Shown here piece after piece: positions 5,872 to 13,610 of a stretch of 15,051 nucleotides of DNA. The number at the start of each line of letters is the position of its first letter. Within the stretch, counting starts at the first letter, position 1. Source of the stretch: Candidatus Desantisbacteria bacterium CG1_02_38_46 (lineage in GTDB: Bacteria > Desantisbacteria > UBA1551 > UBA1559); contig MNUO01000039.1 of assembly GCA_001871015.1 (NCBI GenBank), positions 1-15,051 of the forward strand, given 5' to 3'. The notes beneath the pieces are model-generated. The model was not told where the DNA came from, ran no database searches, and saw only the letters and a list, made by a program, of their open reading frames with translations. A program made the position numbers and the translations under genes.

Positions 5872-6765
5872 TTAGTGGATTGTTCTCAAGGTAACAATTA
5901 AGCTTCCTACAATGATAATTATTCCAAAGATTGTCTGTAAAACATTCAAACTTTCCTTAAGAAAAATAAAAGCAAATAGAGCAATGAATACGGGGATAGA
6001 TAACTCTGCAATTCTGGTGATAAGTATTCCGGAGATTTTAATATTCATTAAAGCAAGATTTATACCTATCATCAATCCATAGACACCGGATACAAATAAA
6101 ATAATGTTTGTCAGTAAGGGTGCATTGGCAACTCTTGAAAGATTTCCCCAGATTAAACTACTGATAAAGAAAAATGGACACATAAAGGCCGTAATTAATG
6201 CAGAGACACAAACAGTATTGAGATTGGCTATCAACCTTTTTTGTAAAAGTGTAGTAAAAACACCGATAAGCGTTGCAATTATAATAAATGTTATTCCAAT
6301 AGAATATTCAAAATTTAGATTTCCTTTGCTAAAAATAAACCCGATAGTTCCACCAAAAGTAAGAAAAAAACCAATATAAAATCCTTTTCTTTTCAAAACT
6401 GCTTTTTCTGAGGGGAAAAATAAAACTGTCAGGAGGATAGTGAGTGGTAAGGACAGGGTAAAAATAAAGCCTGTTATTGTAGCTGAAATATGAGAAAGCC
6501 CCTCAATATAAAAAAACATAAATGCAGCCAGCATTCCTGACAGGAGAAAAATGTTTTTGATTATCTTTTTATTTTTTAGAATTTCTTTTAAATCTCTGGG
6601 ATAATATAAAAAAGAAATTAATAATAGTGAAGAAGAACCGGCGAGAAAACGATAAAAATTCTGGGTGAAAGTATCAAAATAAAAAGTTAAATAACGCTGA
6701 AGAATTGTAACAATAGAACTGCCAATTACATAAAAAATAATTAAAAGTATTTTTTTGTTTTTCAT
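5872..6765 (-). CDS. EamA-family (drug/metabolite transporter superfamily) membrane protein
   Basis: A 297-aa protein made almost wholly of hydrophobic helices, about ten, arranged as two EamA repeats (roughly residues 5-135 and 150-295). The second repeat ends with ELSIPVFIALFAFIFLKESLN, the typical EamA signature of a helix followed by a conserved glutamate, then a final glycine/isoleucine-rich helix. Such proteins export or import small metabolites; the substrate cannot be told. ATG 6765 lies 21 bp after the nitroreductase stop, with only a weak ribosome site, so it is likely the last gene of the long co-directional array. No clear terminator follows it. Confidence 0.85.
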   Translation of the reverse strand: MKNKKILLIIFYVIGSSIVTILQRYLTFYFDTFTQNFYRFLAGSSSLLLISFLYYPRDLKEILKNKKIIKNIFLLSGMLAAFMFFYIEGLSHISATITGFIFTLSLPLTILLTVLFFPSEKAVLKRKGFYIGFFLTFGGTIGFIFSKGNLNFEYSIGITFIIIATLIGVFTTLLQKRLIANLNTVCVSALITAFMCPFFFISSLIWGNLSRVANAPLLTNIILFVSGVYGLMIGINLALMNIKISGILITRIAELSIPVFIALFAFIFLKESLNVLQTIFGIIIIVGSLIVTLRTIH

Positions 6766-6786
6766 CTAAAAATTGGGGATGGGTTC

Positions 6787-7359
6787 CTATTTTCCTATAA
6801 TAATTTCATCAAGGGAGCGCTTTGGCACATGGTGAATATCTTTATTATCGCGCCAGTACTTTATATTTCCATCTTGTTTTACTTCCTCGATTATTACTGT
6901 TTCTTTTGGTTTACCAAGGGCGATAACAAGGAGTATCTCGTATCTTTTAGAAATATTTAGAGATTTCTGAAGTTTCTCCCGATGCACAGAACTGATTATA
7001 CATCCGCCAAGCCCTTTTTCTGTAGCGCCAAGAAGAATGCTCTGACTGGCTATTCCATGGTCACAGCCAAAGGACTTACTTATTTCTGTATCGCCAAGTA
7101 TTATTATATACGCTGACGGTCTTTCTCTTTCAGCGGGACCATCCCAGTTTTTTAGATAGCCAGCCCACATAAGGCAGGGAAAGATGAGAGCATTTTTCTC
7201 TGGGTCGCAGGAAAGAATATATTTTAAAGGTTGTCCATTACCTGCTGATGCAGAGAGTCTTGCAAGATTGACAAGCTCTCTCAATGTCTTAAGGTCTATT
7301 GAGTGCTCCTGATAAAATCGACGAAAACTCCTGTTCTTTTTTATTAGTTCTTCTATCAT
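6787..7359 (-). CDS. Nitroreductase-family flavoprotein
   Basis: A 190-aa FMN-dependent nitroreductase-like protein. Near the N-terminus are RSFRRF (10-15) and SASAGNGQPL (36-45), which contact the FMN phosphate and ring. The middle has GIASQSILLGATEKGLGG (102-119), and the end carries ALGKPKE (147-153) and HHVPKRSLDEII (176-187), typical of a short single-domain nitroreductase subfamily common in anaerobes. It probably uses NAD(P)H to reduce an organic substrate that cannot be named. ATG 7359 has AAGGAAGG four bases upstream. It is separated from the CPBP gene by 62 bp containing a palindromic repeat, and is followed closely by the EamA transporter. Confidence 0.88.
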   Translation of the reverse strand: MIEELIKKNRSFRRFYQEHSIDLKTLRELVNLARLSASAGNGQPLKYILSCDPEKNALIFPCLMWAGYLKNWDGPAERERPSAYIIILGDTEISKSFGCDHGIASQSILLGATEKGLGGCIISSVHREKLQKSLNISKRYEILLVIALGKPKETVIIEEVKQDGNIKYWRDNKDIHHVPKRSLDEIIIGK

Positions 7360-7373
7360 TTTACCTTCCTTTT

Positions 7374-7399
7374 GGATTCCTGCCTGCGCAGGAATGACA
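7374..7399. repeat. Dispersed palindromic repeat (ATTCCTGC-CTGC-GCAGGAAT)
   Basis: Perfect 8-bp arms (7376-7383 and 7388-7395) enclose a four-base loop, bracketed by GG and GACA. This resembles the GGATTCC...GGAATGACA palindromes scattered through many bacterial genomes. It lies in the intergenic gap between the nitroreductase and CPBP genes. No T-tract follows, so an intrinsic terminator is unlikely. Confidence 0.7.
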
Positions 7400-7421
7400 G
7401 TACCAAATTAACTTTGTCAGT

Positions 7422-8318
7422 TCAAAAACTGAAGTTCATCTTGATGCCAAGTGGATTGTTTGCTGGGTCTATGAGGAAGAGGGTAGTGCCAGCTGCAAAA
7501 TTAAACCAGAAATGGGCAGCAATAGGTTTTTCAAGCCGATAACCCTCTTTTTGAAATAACCAGCCCAGGTATAATCCTGATAAGGTCGCAATTCCACCAT
7601 ATGCCCAGGATTTTCCATCTCCCCAGTTCGTCACATGCCCTAACCCAAATATTCCGGAGGAAACAAATAATCCAGCAGTTCTACCCATTGTTTCTTCGCA
7701 CTCCACCTGCAATAATCCCCGGTAGGCACATTCCTCGCTTACTGCTGAATCAAAACTTAAGGTTAGCCACATTCCTTCGTAAACTGCAGTGCCGCATTCT
7801 CTGTCAAACCCGGTGTTCATAATATTTATTGTGGAAATTCTATCGAAACCTTTCCTTTGAGGATTCAAATATCCTTCAGTAGCATTTATGGCTATTCCAG
7901 CAAGGAAAAATCCGTAGACATAAGGACTTTTGATATTTTCCCATCTGAAAGGTGCAAGGATTAATTTATGCAGAGGGGTTTTGTCAATAGGGGTAGTATA
8001 CCCTTCATTATTATTAAGAATGCGAGCCTCACGATATGATGTGAAAATGTTCAGCTCATGGATTTTAAGGGTATTTATATAGAAGAAATTCCATTCTCCT
8101 GAAGCAAGAGCATTCTCAAGACTTTTTCCTGTGATGAATAGAAGGCTCTCAGCCATTAGATATATGTTACCTGCAGTAGGTTGGCCAAGGTAGAAATGTC
8201 CACCGCCAGGTAATAGTATTGACCACAACAAGGTATTTGTAATACTTTTTTCTTCACTCTGTGCCAGTCCTGTGATTGCCAGCAATATGATTATAGTAAT
8301 TACCTTTCGTCTAATCAT
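7422..8318 (-). CDS. CPBP-family intramembrane metalloprotease with N-terminal signal
   Basis: A 298-aa membrane protein. It opens with a signal-like segment (MIRRKVITIIILLAITGLAQS). LLPGGGHFYLG (35-45) then resembles the small membrane modules of DUF5683/TM2-type proteins. The C-terminal half has the CPBP (Abi/Rce1-like) catalytic motifs: EECAYR (195-200), FGLGH (224-228) and HFWFN (269-273), which supply the glutamate, the histidines and the asparagine. The start at ATG 8318 is preferred to the longer frame (8393) because it overlaps the hydrolase stop as ATGATTAG with GAGCTGG just upstream and begins with a clear signal sequence. The 8-bp overlap suggests translational coupling to the hydrolase. 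The substrate is unknown. Confidence 0.82.
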   Translation of the reverse strand: MIRRKVITIIILLAITGLAQSEEKSITNTLLWSILLPGGGHFYLGQPTAGNIYLMAESLLFITGKSLENALASGEWNFFYINTLKIHELNIFTSYREARILNNNEGYTTPIDKTPLHKLILAPFRWENIKSPYVYGFFLAGIAINATEGYLNPQRKGFDRISTINIMNTGFDRECGTAVYEGMWLTLSFDSAVSEECAYRGLLQVECEETMGRTAGLFVSSGIFGLGHVTNWGDGKSWAYGGIATLSGLYLGWLFQKEGYRLEKPIAAHFWFNFAAGTTLFLIDPANNPLGIKMNFSF

Positions 8319-9231
8319 CCAGCTCTTTCCCGAACCAATCCATAACTGCAGAGTAAAATTCCTTTGTTTTATCCCAATACAGGGCTTCTGCATGCTCAGC
8401 GCTATTTAAGATTAAAATTTTTTTAGGTTCATTTGCTAGATTGTAAAGAATTTGTGATTGCTTTGATTCAATGACCCAATCATTTTTACCATGAATGAAA
8501 AGAACAGGACAGTTAATTTTGTCCACAACTGAAAGCGGAGAAGCTACTTTAATGGGTAGTCCAAGCCTTGCACCCATTGGCAGGACTAATACTTTGCCAA
8601 TTGCCTGAATAGCAACTGAATTAGTGCACAGAAGTCCTCCGCCACCGCTCTTGACTTTATCCGGGCTTGAGAGCATACTCACAAGGACCATAGCATCTAA
8701 AGCAGGGCTTCTCGCTTCCTCTCCGATAGAGGCAATTCCTCCAGCAGAGAATCCTATTAGTCCTATTTTCTCGTACCCAAGCCATTTTGCATAATCTATT
8801 GCTATCCGAATATCTGTTCTTTCTTTGGTGCCGCCAGTCCATTCTCCGCTGCTTTCGCCATGTCCACGCATATCAATTGTAATAACGTCATACTTTGAGG
8901 AAATATCCTTTGCCAGAGCCAAAATTTGGGGATATTTGCGAAAACAACAAATGCCATGGACGATGATAATTACAGCAGACCTGAAGGTCTGCGTTACGGT
9001 CCGCCGAGGCGGACCACTACGGTTCGCTACAGCAGGGCAATCCCTGCCACTACGGATATGGGTACCAACGATAGTAACACCATCTTCAGAAGAAATTGTA
9101 AACTTATTAAAATCAAGATTTTTATAGGCACTTAGCTCAGGGTCTCCTGCGACCTGTGAGATAATTAAACCGGTACCCAAAAAAAAGTTGGCGATTCCCC
9201 TTACAATATAGTTGTTCACTAACCAACCCAT
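8311..9231 (-). CDS. Membrane-anchored alpha/beta hydrolase with an in-frame palindromic-repeat insertion
   Basis: A 306-aa alpha/beta hydrolase with an N-terminal hydrophobic anchor. The oxyanion HG is in IIIVHGIC (92-93), the nucleophile is in GFSAGG (S162), the acid is D251 in HGKNDWV, and the histidine is H280 in NSAEHAEAL, so the triad is complete. Strand 2 leads into VGTHI and strand 3 starts AVIIIVHG; between them residues 60-84 are Arg/Pro-rich and unlike the family. They are encoded by three hairpin repeats (8971-9055) inserted without breaking the frame. The reaction is probably esterase- or lipase-like, substrate unknown. ATG 9231 has AGGGAG upstream. It follows the HD-GYP gene by 16 bp and overlaps the CPBP gene. 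Confidence 0.88.
   Translation of the reverse strand: MGWLVNNYIVRGIANFFLGTGLIISQVAGDPELSAYKNLDFNKFTISSEDGVTIVGTHIRSGRDCPAVANRSGPPRRTVTQTFRSAVIIIVHGICCFRKYPQILALAKDISSKYDVITIDMRGHGESSGEWTGGTKERTDIRIAIDYAKWLGYEKIGLIGFSAGGIASIGEEARSPALDAMVLVSMLSSPDKVKSGGGGLLCTNSVAIQAIGKVLVLPMGARLGLPIKVASPLSVVDKINCPVLFIHGKNDWVIESKQSQILYNLANEPKKILILNSAEHAEALYWDKTKEFYSAVMDWFGKELDD
8971..9055. repeat. Composite of three ~28-bp palindromic modules inside a coding region
   Basis: Three hairpins stand in a row: GCAGACCT-GA-AGGTCTGC (8975-8992), GGTCCGCC-GA-GGCGGACC (8998-9015) and GCAGGG-CAAT-CCCTGC (9032-9047). Each is followed on the plus strand by TTACGG or CTACGG. The outer two start with TACAGCAG (8971-8978 and 9028-9035), giving an A-B-A' layout of units 29, 28 and 28 bp long. 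The whole block is read through in frame by the hydrolase gene. The design recalls protein-inserted palindromic elements described in Rickettsia, but the sequence is different. Confidence 0.85.
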
Positions 9232-9247
9232 AATAACTCCCTACTAT

Positions 9248-11680
9248 TTAAACTATTTTGAGGAATGTTTCAACTATCTCAGGGTCAAATTGACTGGAAT
9301 TACATTTCCTCAATTCTTCCATTGCCCCTTCTTTTGTAAATGCTTTTCTATAGGGCCGTTCTGAGACCATTGCATCAAAAGCATCTGCAACAGATAGTAT
9401 GCGAGCCCCGATGGGAATTTTTTCGTCAATTAATCCTTTTGGATAACCTTTGCCATTATACCATTCATGATGGTGCCTGATAATTGAAAGTATTTCCTCG
9501 GATAGCCCGATTGGTTTGATGATTTTGACGCTTGTTTCTGGATGTTTTTTGATTTCATTGTATTCTGAATCAGTCAATTTCCCCGGTTTAAGCAGTATAG
9601 TTTCTTTTATGCCAATTTTCCCTATATCGTGAAGCATTGCTGCGGTAGCTATATTTTCAATCTCAGATTGCGAAAGGTTTAATTCGGTCGCTATTTTTAT
9701 TGCATAGTCACAAACCCTGCTAACATGTCCTCTGGTATAACGGTCTTTCGCATCCAGTGCCTCGGCAAGTGATTGGATTGTTCGCAAATATGACTGACGC
9801 AGGGCCGTATAAAGGCGCGCATTTTCAACAATCACAGAGGCCTCTCCGCATATACCCATTAACATCTCAAGGTCATAAAAAGTGAAAGCCCTTTTCGTCT
9901 CCTTATTATTTACATTCACGACACCAATAACTTTTCCTTTCAACATAAGAGGAACGCTTACCAGAGATCTGGTATAATACTTTTCATGACTGCGTTTTGC
10001 AAATCTCGGGTCCGACTCGATATCATTGACAAGCGCAGGTTGAGCATGTTGAGCAACCCACCCTGAAATTTTCTCCCCAATTTTCAGACTCGTATTTTTT
10101 GCAACTTCCTCATCCAGTCCGCAAGATGCTTTAATGACCAATCTCTCTGTTTCCTCGTCAAGGAGCAATATGGAAACTATTTCTGCGCGCATCGTACTTT
10201 TTATATTGTTCAGAAGAGTTTTTGCTACTGTATCAAGTTCAAGCGAGGAACCCACATCCTGACCTATTTTGCACATTGTTAACAATTGCTCAGTCCTTTT
10301 TTCAAGAGAATGATAGGTTATGGCATTGTGAATTGCAATTGCGGATTGTGCTCCGAGGCTTGATAGCAATTCTATATCATCCTTTTTGTATATCTCGCCC
10401 GAAATTTTCTTGCCCAGGTTAAGCAATCCAACCATCTGATTTCCAACAATCAGAGGAATACAGATTTCAGATTCAAGTTCTCGAAATCTCTGCAAACCCA
10501 CTTCTTTCATCTTTGAGTACCAGGGGTCCATTCCTAACATTTCTTTTTCCACCACTCCACCTTGAGAGAATAGCCAGGTCACGAATGGGTCATCCTTACT
10601 GAGTCGAACTTCGGGAGAACTTATTCCCTTCTGATTTTTAACAAAGTATTCTTGCTTTCCATCATCAAGTATCATTATAGAAGCCTTATTTATGCGTACT
10701 GTGTCTGCAATTATATTCACTATCATAGTCAGCAGTTCTTCTAAGTCCATCAGCACGTTCAGACTTTTAGAAAATGCATTCAGGGTTTCCCTGTACTTAT
10801 ATTTATCCCTGTAAAACACACGGTCTATCAGCTTCCAGATTTTATTCTTAATGCCCATGAAGATAAACAGAAATACTAATAGTAACCCTCCTGTGAGAAT
10901 GGGATTCTCAAACTTTTTGTGAAACATTCTGTGGATTAGAGTAAACACACCTGTATAAGATGCAAGAATCAGGAATGAAATCGCCATGTATCCTAATGTC
11001 CGATAAGTGAAAGTTTCGATGTCCAGAAGACGATATTTCACAATTGCGTAACCGCTGATGAGGATGAATGCTATTACAAATGTGAAACCAAATGGATAAA
11101 ATTCCACTCCATAATCAGCAAGGAAATCAATTGCACCAAAAGAGGCTATCAATATTCCAAAGAACATATACTTTATCCTGACATGTCTGAGCGAACCAAT
11201 TTCTGCCTTTTTGTATTCCTTATAAAGATTATAAATTGATATTAAAATCATGGCCATAAAGAAAATGAGGAATAAAGGATGGATTAACCCTGCCTTTGTA
11301 TAATACCCAAAGAAATAATGTCGCACTCCGCTGATAAAATAATTGGTCCTGCTTAAAAAGAGGAAAATTATTACAATGATATAACTCATGAGAATAAATT
11401 TCTTTTGATTTTTTAATCCGAGGAATGTAACAGTAAAATGATAAATGGTTACAGGGATAAATATTACCCCTAAATACGCGTTTTTATCCCAGAACAATGC
11501 CAATTTTTCATCGGGGCTTAAATAAGTCATGGATATGAAAAATAGCCAGAGGAAGGTAGCGAAAGTCATAAGGGAAAAAGTTATGTTTACTGAGGATTTT
11601 ATGTTCTGTCGTAAAACAAAAATCCCGTAGGCAAGAATCAATATCGATGTAACCAAAGGCGGAATTGCATATGTATTCAT
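9248..11680 (-). CDS. Membrane GAF-GAF-HD-GYP cyclic-di-GMP phosphodiesterase
   Basis: An 810-aa sensor-effector. Residues 1-215 hold about seven membrane helices resembling the 7TM input region of some histidine kinases, and two more helices lie near 225-275. Two GAF domains follow (about 310-450 and 480-620), then HD-GYP (about 630-810). The HD-GYP signature is complete: H652, HDIGKIG (H684, D685), H713, HHHEWYNGKGYP (736-747, GYP at 745-747) and D766. HD-GYP enzymes hydrolyse c-di-GMP to pGpG or GMP. ATG 11680 overlaps the DUF4416 stop as ATGA, with GGAGGAG five bases before it, so it is translationally coupled. The signal sensed is unknown. Its likely opponent, a diguanylate cyclase, is encoded in the same array. 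Confidence 0.92.
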   Translation of the reverse strand: MNTYAIPPLVTSILILAYGIFVLRQNIKSSVNITFSLMTFATFLWLFFISMTYLSPDEKLALFWDKNAYLGVIFIPVTIYHFTVTFLGLKNQKKFILMSYIIVIIFLFLSRTNYFISGVRHYFFGYYTKAGLIHPLFLIFFMAMILISIYNLYKEYKKAEIGSLRHVRIKYMFFGILIASFGAIDFLADYGVEFYPFGFTFVIAFILISGYAIVKYRLLDIETFTYRTLGYMAISFLILASYTGVFTLIHRMFHKKFENPILTGGLLLVFLFIFMGIKNKIWKLIDRVFYRDKYKYRETLNAFSKSLNVLMDLEELLTMIVNIIADTVRINKASIMILDDGKQEYFVKNQKGISSPEVRLSKDDPFVTWLFSQGGVVEKEMLGMDPWYSKMKEVGLQRFRELESEICIPLIVGNQMVGLLNLGKKISGEIYKKDDIELLSSLGAQSAIAIHNAITYHSLEKRTEQLLTMCKIGQDVGSSLELDTVAKTLLNNIKSTMRAEIVSILLLDEETERLVIKASCGLDEEVAKNTSLKIGEKISGWVAQHAQPALVNDIESDPRFAKRSHEKYYTRSLVSVPLMLKGKVIGVVNVNNKETKRAFTFYDLEMLMGICGEASVIVENARLYTALRQSYLRTIQSLAEALDAKDRYTRGHVSRVCDYAIKIATELNLSQSEIENIATAAMLHDIGKIGIKETILLKPGKLTDSEYNEIKKHPETSVKIIKPIGLSEEILSIIRHHHEWYNGKGYPKGLIDEKIPIGARILSVADAFDAMVSERPYRKAFTKEGAMEELRKCNSSQFDPEIVETFLKIV

Positions 11681-12198
11681 TTTATCTCCTCCAGATACCC
11701 GGCCCGCACATCCGAGAAGAAGTGCAGCGCCATATCTATTTTATAATCCGGATAAGTCCAGACAAGCGGATGGAATGCACCTTTTTCATAAATCAGCGTG
11801 ACTTCAGCATGGATTCCATTATTAAGATAAATCCTGTGGCTATAATTTTTTGTGCTCGCCAGTATCAATTTTGCCCCATCAATATACCCGGGGTCAAGAT
11901 TGATTCGTCGTTTGTTATTTATGCTCAATTTTTCCTCGATTTCGTTGGTCTTAATTTTTATTTCTGCAATTTCTTCCGGGCTAATCAATTTTGCAAACGA
12001 CCACCACTGCCGCAGGAGGTTTTTCCCCATTTCTTCTTCATAATAGTTGGTAAAGTTAAATTTAATAATTGGACTGCCCCTGTCAATCTCACCCAGCGAA
12101 TCCCTGAGCGTTGGTTCCGATTCCTTTATTACTTCCTCATCACAGGCGATTATTCCCATAATCAATTTAACAGGTTTCATTTCTTTTATCCTTCCCAT
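11677..12198 (-). CDS. DUF4416 family protein
   Basis: A 173-aa protein that carries the whole set of DUF4416 landmarks: FTNYYEEEMG (49-58), NLDPGYID (100-107), LASTKNYSHRIYL (113-125), IHAEVTL (129-135) and WTYPDYK (147-153). The family is common in anaerobic and candidate-phylum genomes and has no established biochemical function. There is no signal or membrane segment. ATG 12198 has AAGGA upstream, though an in-frame ATG at 12180 also has one, so the first six residues are uncertain. It follows the 73-aa gene by 10 bp and overlaps the HD-GYP gene by 4 bp, which ties its expression to c-di-GMP breakdown. That link is inferred from position. Confidence 0.88.
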   Translation of the reverse strand: MGRIKEMKPVKLIMGIIACDEEVIKESEPTLRDSLGEIDRGSPIIKFNFTNYYEEEMGKNLLRQWWSFAKLISPEEIAEIKIKTNEIEEKLSINNKRRINLDPGYIDGAKLILASTKNYSHRIYLNNGIHAEVTLIYEKGAFHPLVWTYPDYKIDMALHFFSDVRAGYLEEIK

Positions 12199-12208
12199 TT
12201 TTATATCC

Positions 12209-12430
12209 TTACTTTTTTTTCAATTTTTGATATGGTTTTTTTCCCTCATCAATCCTCAATACTTTCATTCTCTTCCCTGATTTTTCTACAGCATATTTTT
12301 CTTCAGCCATTCTGACTCTGATTTCGTGGAGACCAGCCATCATATCATCCACTTTTCCTCTGGAGTCAGTAAATTCTTTAGCAATGCTATTCCTGACCCA
12401 TACTTTATAAAACTTACTGAAATAAGGCAT
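12209..12430 (-). CDS. 73-aa basic hypothetical protein following the PIN gene
   Basis: A small, highly charged protein with 14 lysines. An internal helix DDMMAGLHEIRVRMAEEK (28-45) recalls the 'xxEVRxIREExxEE' helices of small VapB-like antitoxins, but the match is weak and no DNA-binding fold is evident. ATG 12430 has a strong GAGGGGG site five bases upstream, and the gene sits 12 bp after the PIN gene and 10 bp before DUF4416, which supports it being real. If it is an antitoxin, the toxin-first order is unusual. I do not recognise the family. Confidence 0.6.
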   Translation of the reverse strand: MPYFSKFYKVWVRNSIAKEFTDSRGKVDDMMAGLHEIRVRMAEEKYAVEKSGKRMKVLRIDEGKKPYQKLKKK

Positions 12431-12442
12431 AATATCCCCCTC

Positions 12443-12898
12443 TTAAAATACTGCTGGTTCTATAATTTCCAGTTCGTCATAACCCAGTGAAAGATTCGTA
12501 GTGTTTACTTCCTTCTTCGTTTTTAATTTAACAATATGTTCAAAGTTCCAACTGACTAACACATCAATATGATTAACTGTTGCAACCCCTATATGAATCG
12601 CATCTTCTAAATATTTAGCAGGAATAATTTTTCTCCTTACATATTCTTTTGCCAACTTTGTTATTTTCCTATCCACAGTTGAAAGTATTTTGAATTCCTT
12701 TACCAATCTCAATAACTTATTCCTCAGTTTTTTATTGTTAGTAGCAGATATTTCTTTAATTACTAAGTCTGAAATGAATATCTGACTTCTTCTAATCTTT
12801 AACCAAAAATCTCTGGTGATTTGTTTTCGTGTTTTGTCTTTCTGGTCAAAATATGCATTAGGAACAGATGTATCTAAATATACCTTAAGTTTTTGAGG
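12443..12898 (-). CDS. PIN-domain protein (VapC-like)
   Basis: A 151-aa PIN-domain protein. The acidic active-site residues are visible: D10 in VYLDTSVPNAY, E50 in SDLVIKEIS, D100 in YLEDAIHIG and D113 in NHIDVLVSWN. The VSWNFEHI ending of the fold is typical of a VapC-like subfamily, which are Mg-dependent RNases often acting as toxins. ATG 12898 is chosen over the longer frame (12940) because the fold begins directly after it. An AGG that overlaps the preceding TAG stop lies seven bases upstream, so it is coupled to the QueG-like gene 11 bp before. No classical antitoxin precedes it. Confidence 0.82.
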   Translation of the reverse strand, partial: PQKLKVYLDTSVPNAYFDQKDKTRKQITRDFWLKIRRSQIFISDLVIKEISATNNKKLRNKLLRLVKEFKILSTVDRKITKLAKEYVRRKIIPAKYLEDAIHIGVATVNHIDVLVSWNFEHIVKLKTKKEVNTTNLSLGYDELEIIEPAVF

Positions 12899-12909
12899 CA
12901 TATATTTAC

Positions 12910-13608
12910 CTAATCTTTTTTGGGGCATGCTTTGACACACACTCCGCAGATGAACTGGCCTATGCCGGGCTTTTTTGCGAATTCTTTTAATTTAGCAAGA
13001 CATTTCTCCAGGTCATAACCCTGCTTCGTGATTGCACCAGCAGGACAAACTTCCAAACATTTATAGCAATTTCCGCAATCGCCATTCATCGGTTTGTCCG
13101 GTTCTAACAATAAATCTGTCAGCACCGTAACATACCTTACTCTTGCCCCGAACTCTGGATTGACGAGAAGATTTGACCGTCCGAGCCAGCCAAGTCCTGC
13201 CTGGTATGCAATTGTTTTGTGTGGCAGATGTCCGAGTTGCTGTTTCCAATCTACTATCTGAGAAGCAGGAATTGCAAGCGACTTTCCACCTAAGGCACAC
13301 TGAATTTTGTTTGCAATTTGAAGAGCAGCCTGGTCAAGAAAATGGTTAACTGTGGAATAGTGATGTTTATAAATCAAAGTTGGCTCATCCACTATTCCAT
13401 CAATAATTTCGTCGGACAATCTGAATCCTAATGAAATTCCAAATTTCAAAGGTGCAGACGCATTTATAATTGAAGGATGAAAATACTGTCGCACAGGGTC
13501 AAGAAAAGCAATGCCAAACAGATGAATTCCCATATCTCTGGCAAGATTTTCTAATATTTTTCTGTTTTCATTTTTTATCACATCTATATTTTTTTCATAG
13601 CATGGCAT
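12910..13608 (-). CDS. Short epoxyqueuosine-reductase-like double [4Fe-4S] protein
   Basis: A 232-aa protein related to QueG (COG1600). LGHLPHKTIAYQAGLGWLGRSNLLV (125-149) is the family's most characteristic block. Eight cysteines follow in the double-cluster pattern: C178, C181, C184 and C188 (CGNCYKCLEVCP), C203, then C221, C224 and C228 (CGVCVKACP). QueG proper is ~370 residues with a C-terminal HEAT repeat that binds tRNA; this protein ends four residues after the last cysteine, so it is a short paralog and queuosine synthesis should not be assumed. The start at ATG 13608 is preferred to 13641: GGAG lies five bases upstream, and only 2 bp separate it from the cyclase stop. Confidence 0.82.
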   Translation of the reverse strand: MPCYEKNIDVIKNENRKILENLARDMGIHLFGIAFLDPVRQYFHPSIINASAPLKFGISLGFRLSDEIIDGIVDEPTLIYKHHYSTVNHFLDQAALQIANKIQCALGGKSLAIPASQIVDWKQQLGHLPHKTIAYQAGLGWLGRSNLLVNPEFGARVRYVTVLTDLLLEPDKPMNGDCGNCYKCLEVCPAGAITKQGYDLEKCLAKLKEFAKKPGIGQFICGVCVKACPKKD

Positions 13609-13610
13609 TT

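Noticed and set aside
7417-7432. A small stem-loop at the CPBP stop codon as a terminator
   Set aside because: The stem is only six base pairs, AT-rich and not followed by a T-run.
8319-8393. The longer CPBP start at 8393
   Set aside because: It would place 25 unrelated residues, antiparallel in sense to the hydrolase end in another frame, before a clear signal sequence. The coupled ATG at 8318 fits better.
11665-12315. A 216-codon open frame on the plus strand
   Set aside because: It lies antisense to DUF4416 and the 73-aa gene. Its translation is a Phe/Ile-rich shadow with no motifs, while the minus-strand gene has a full family signature.
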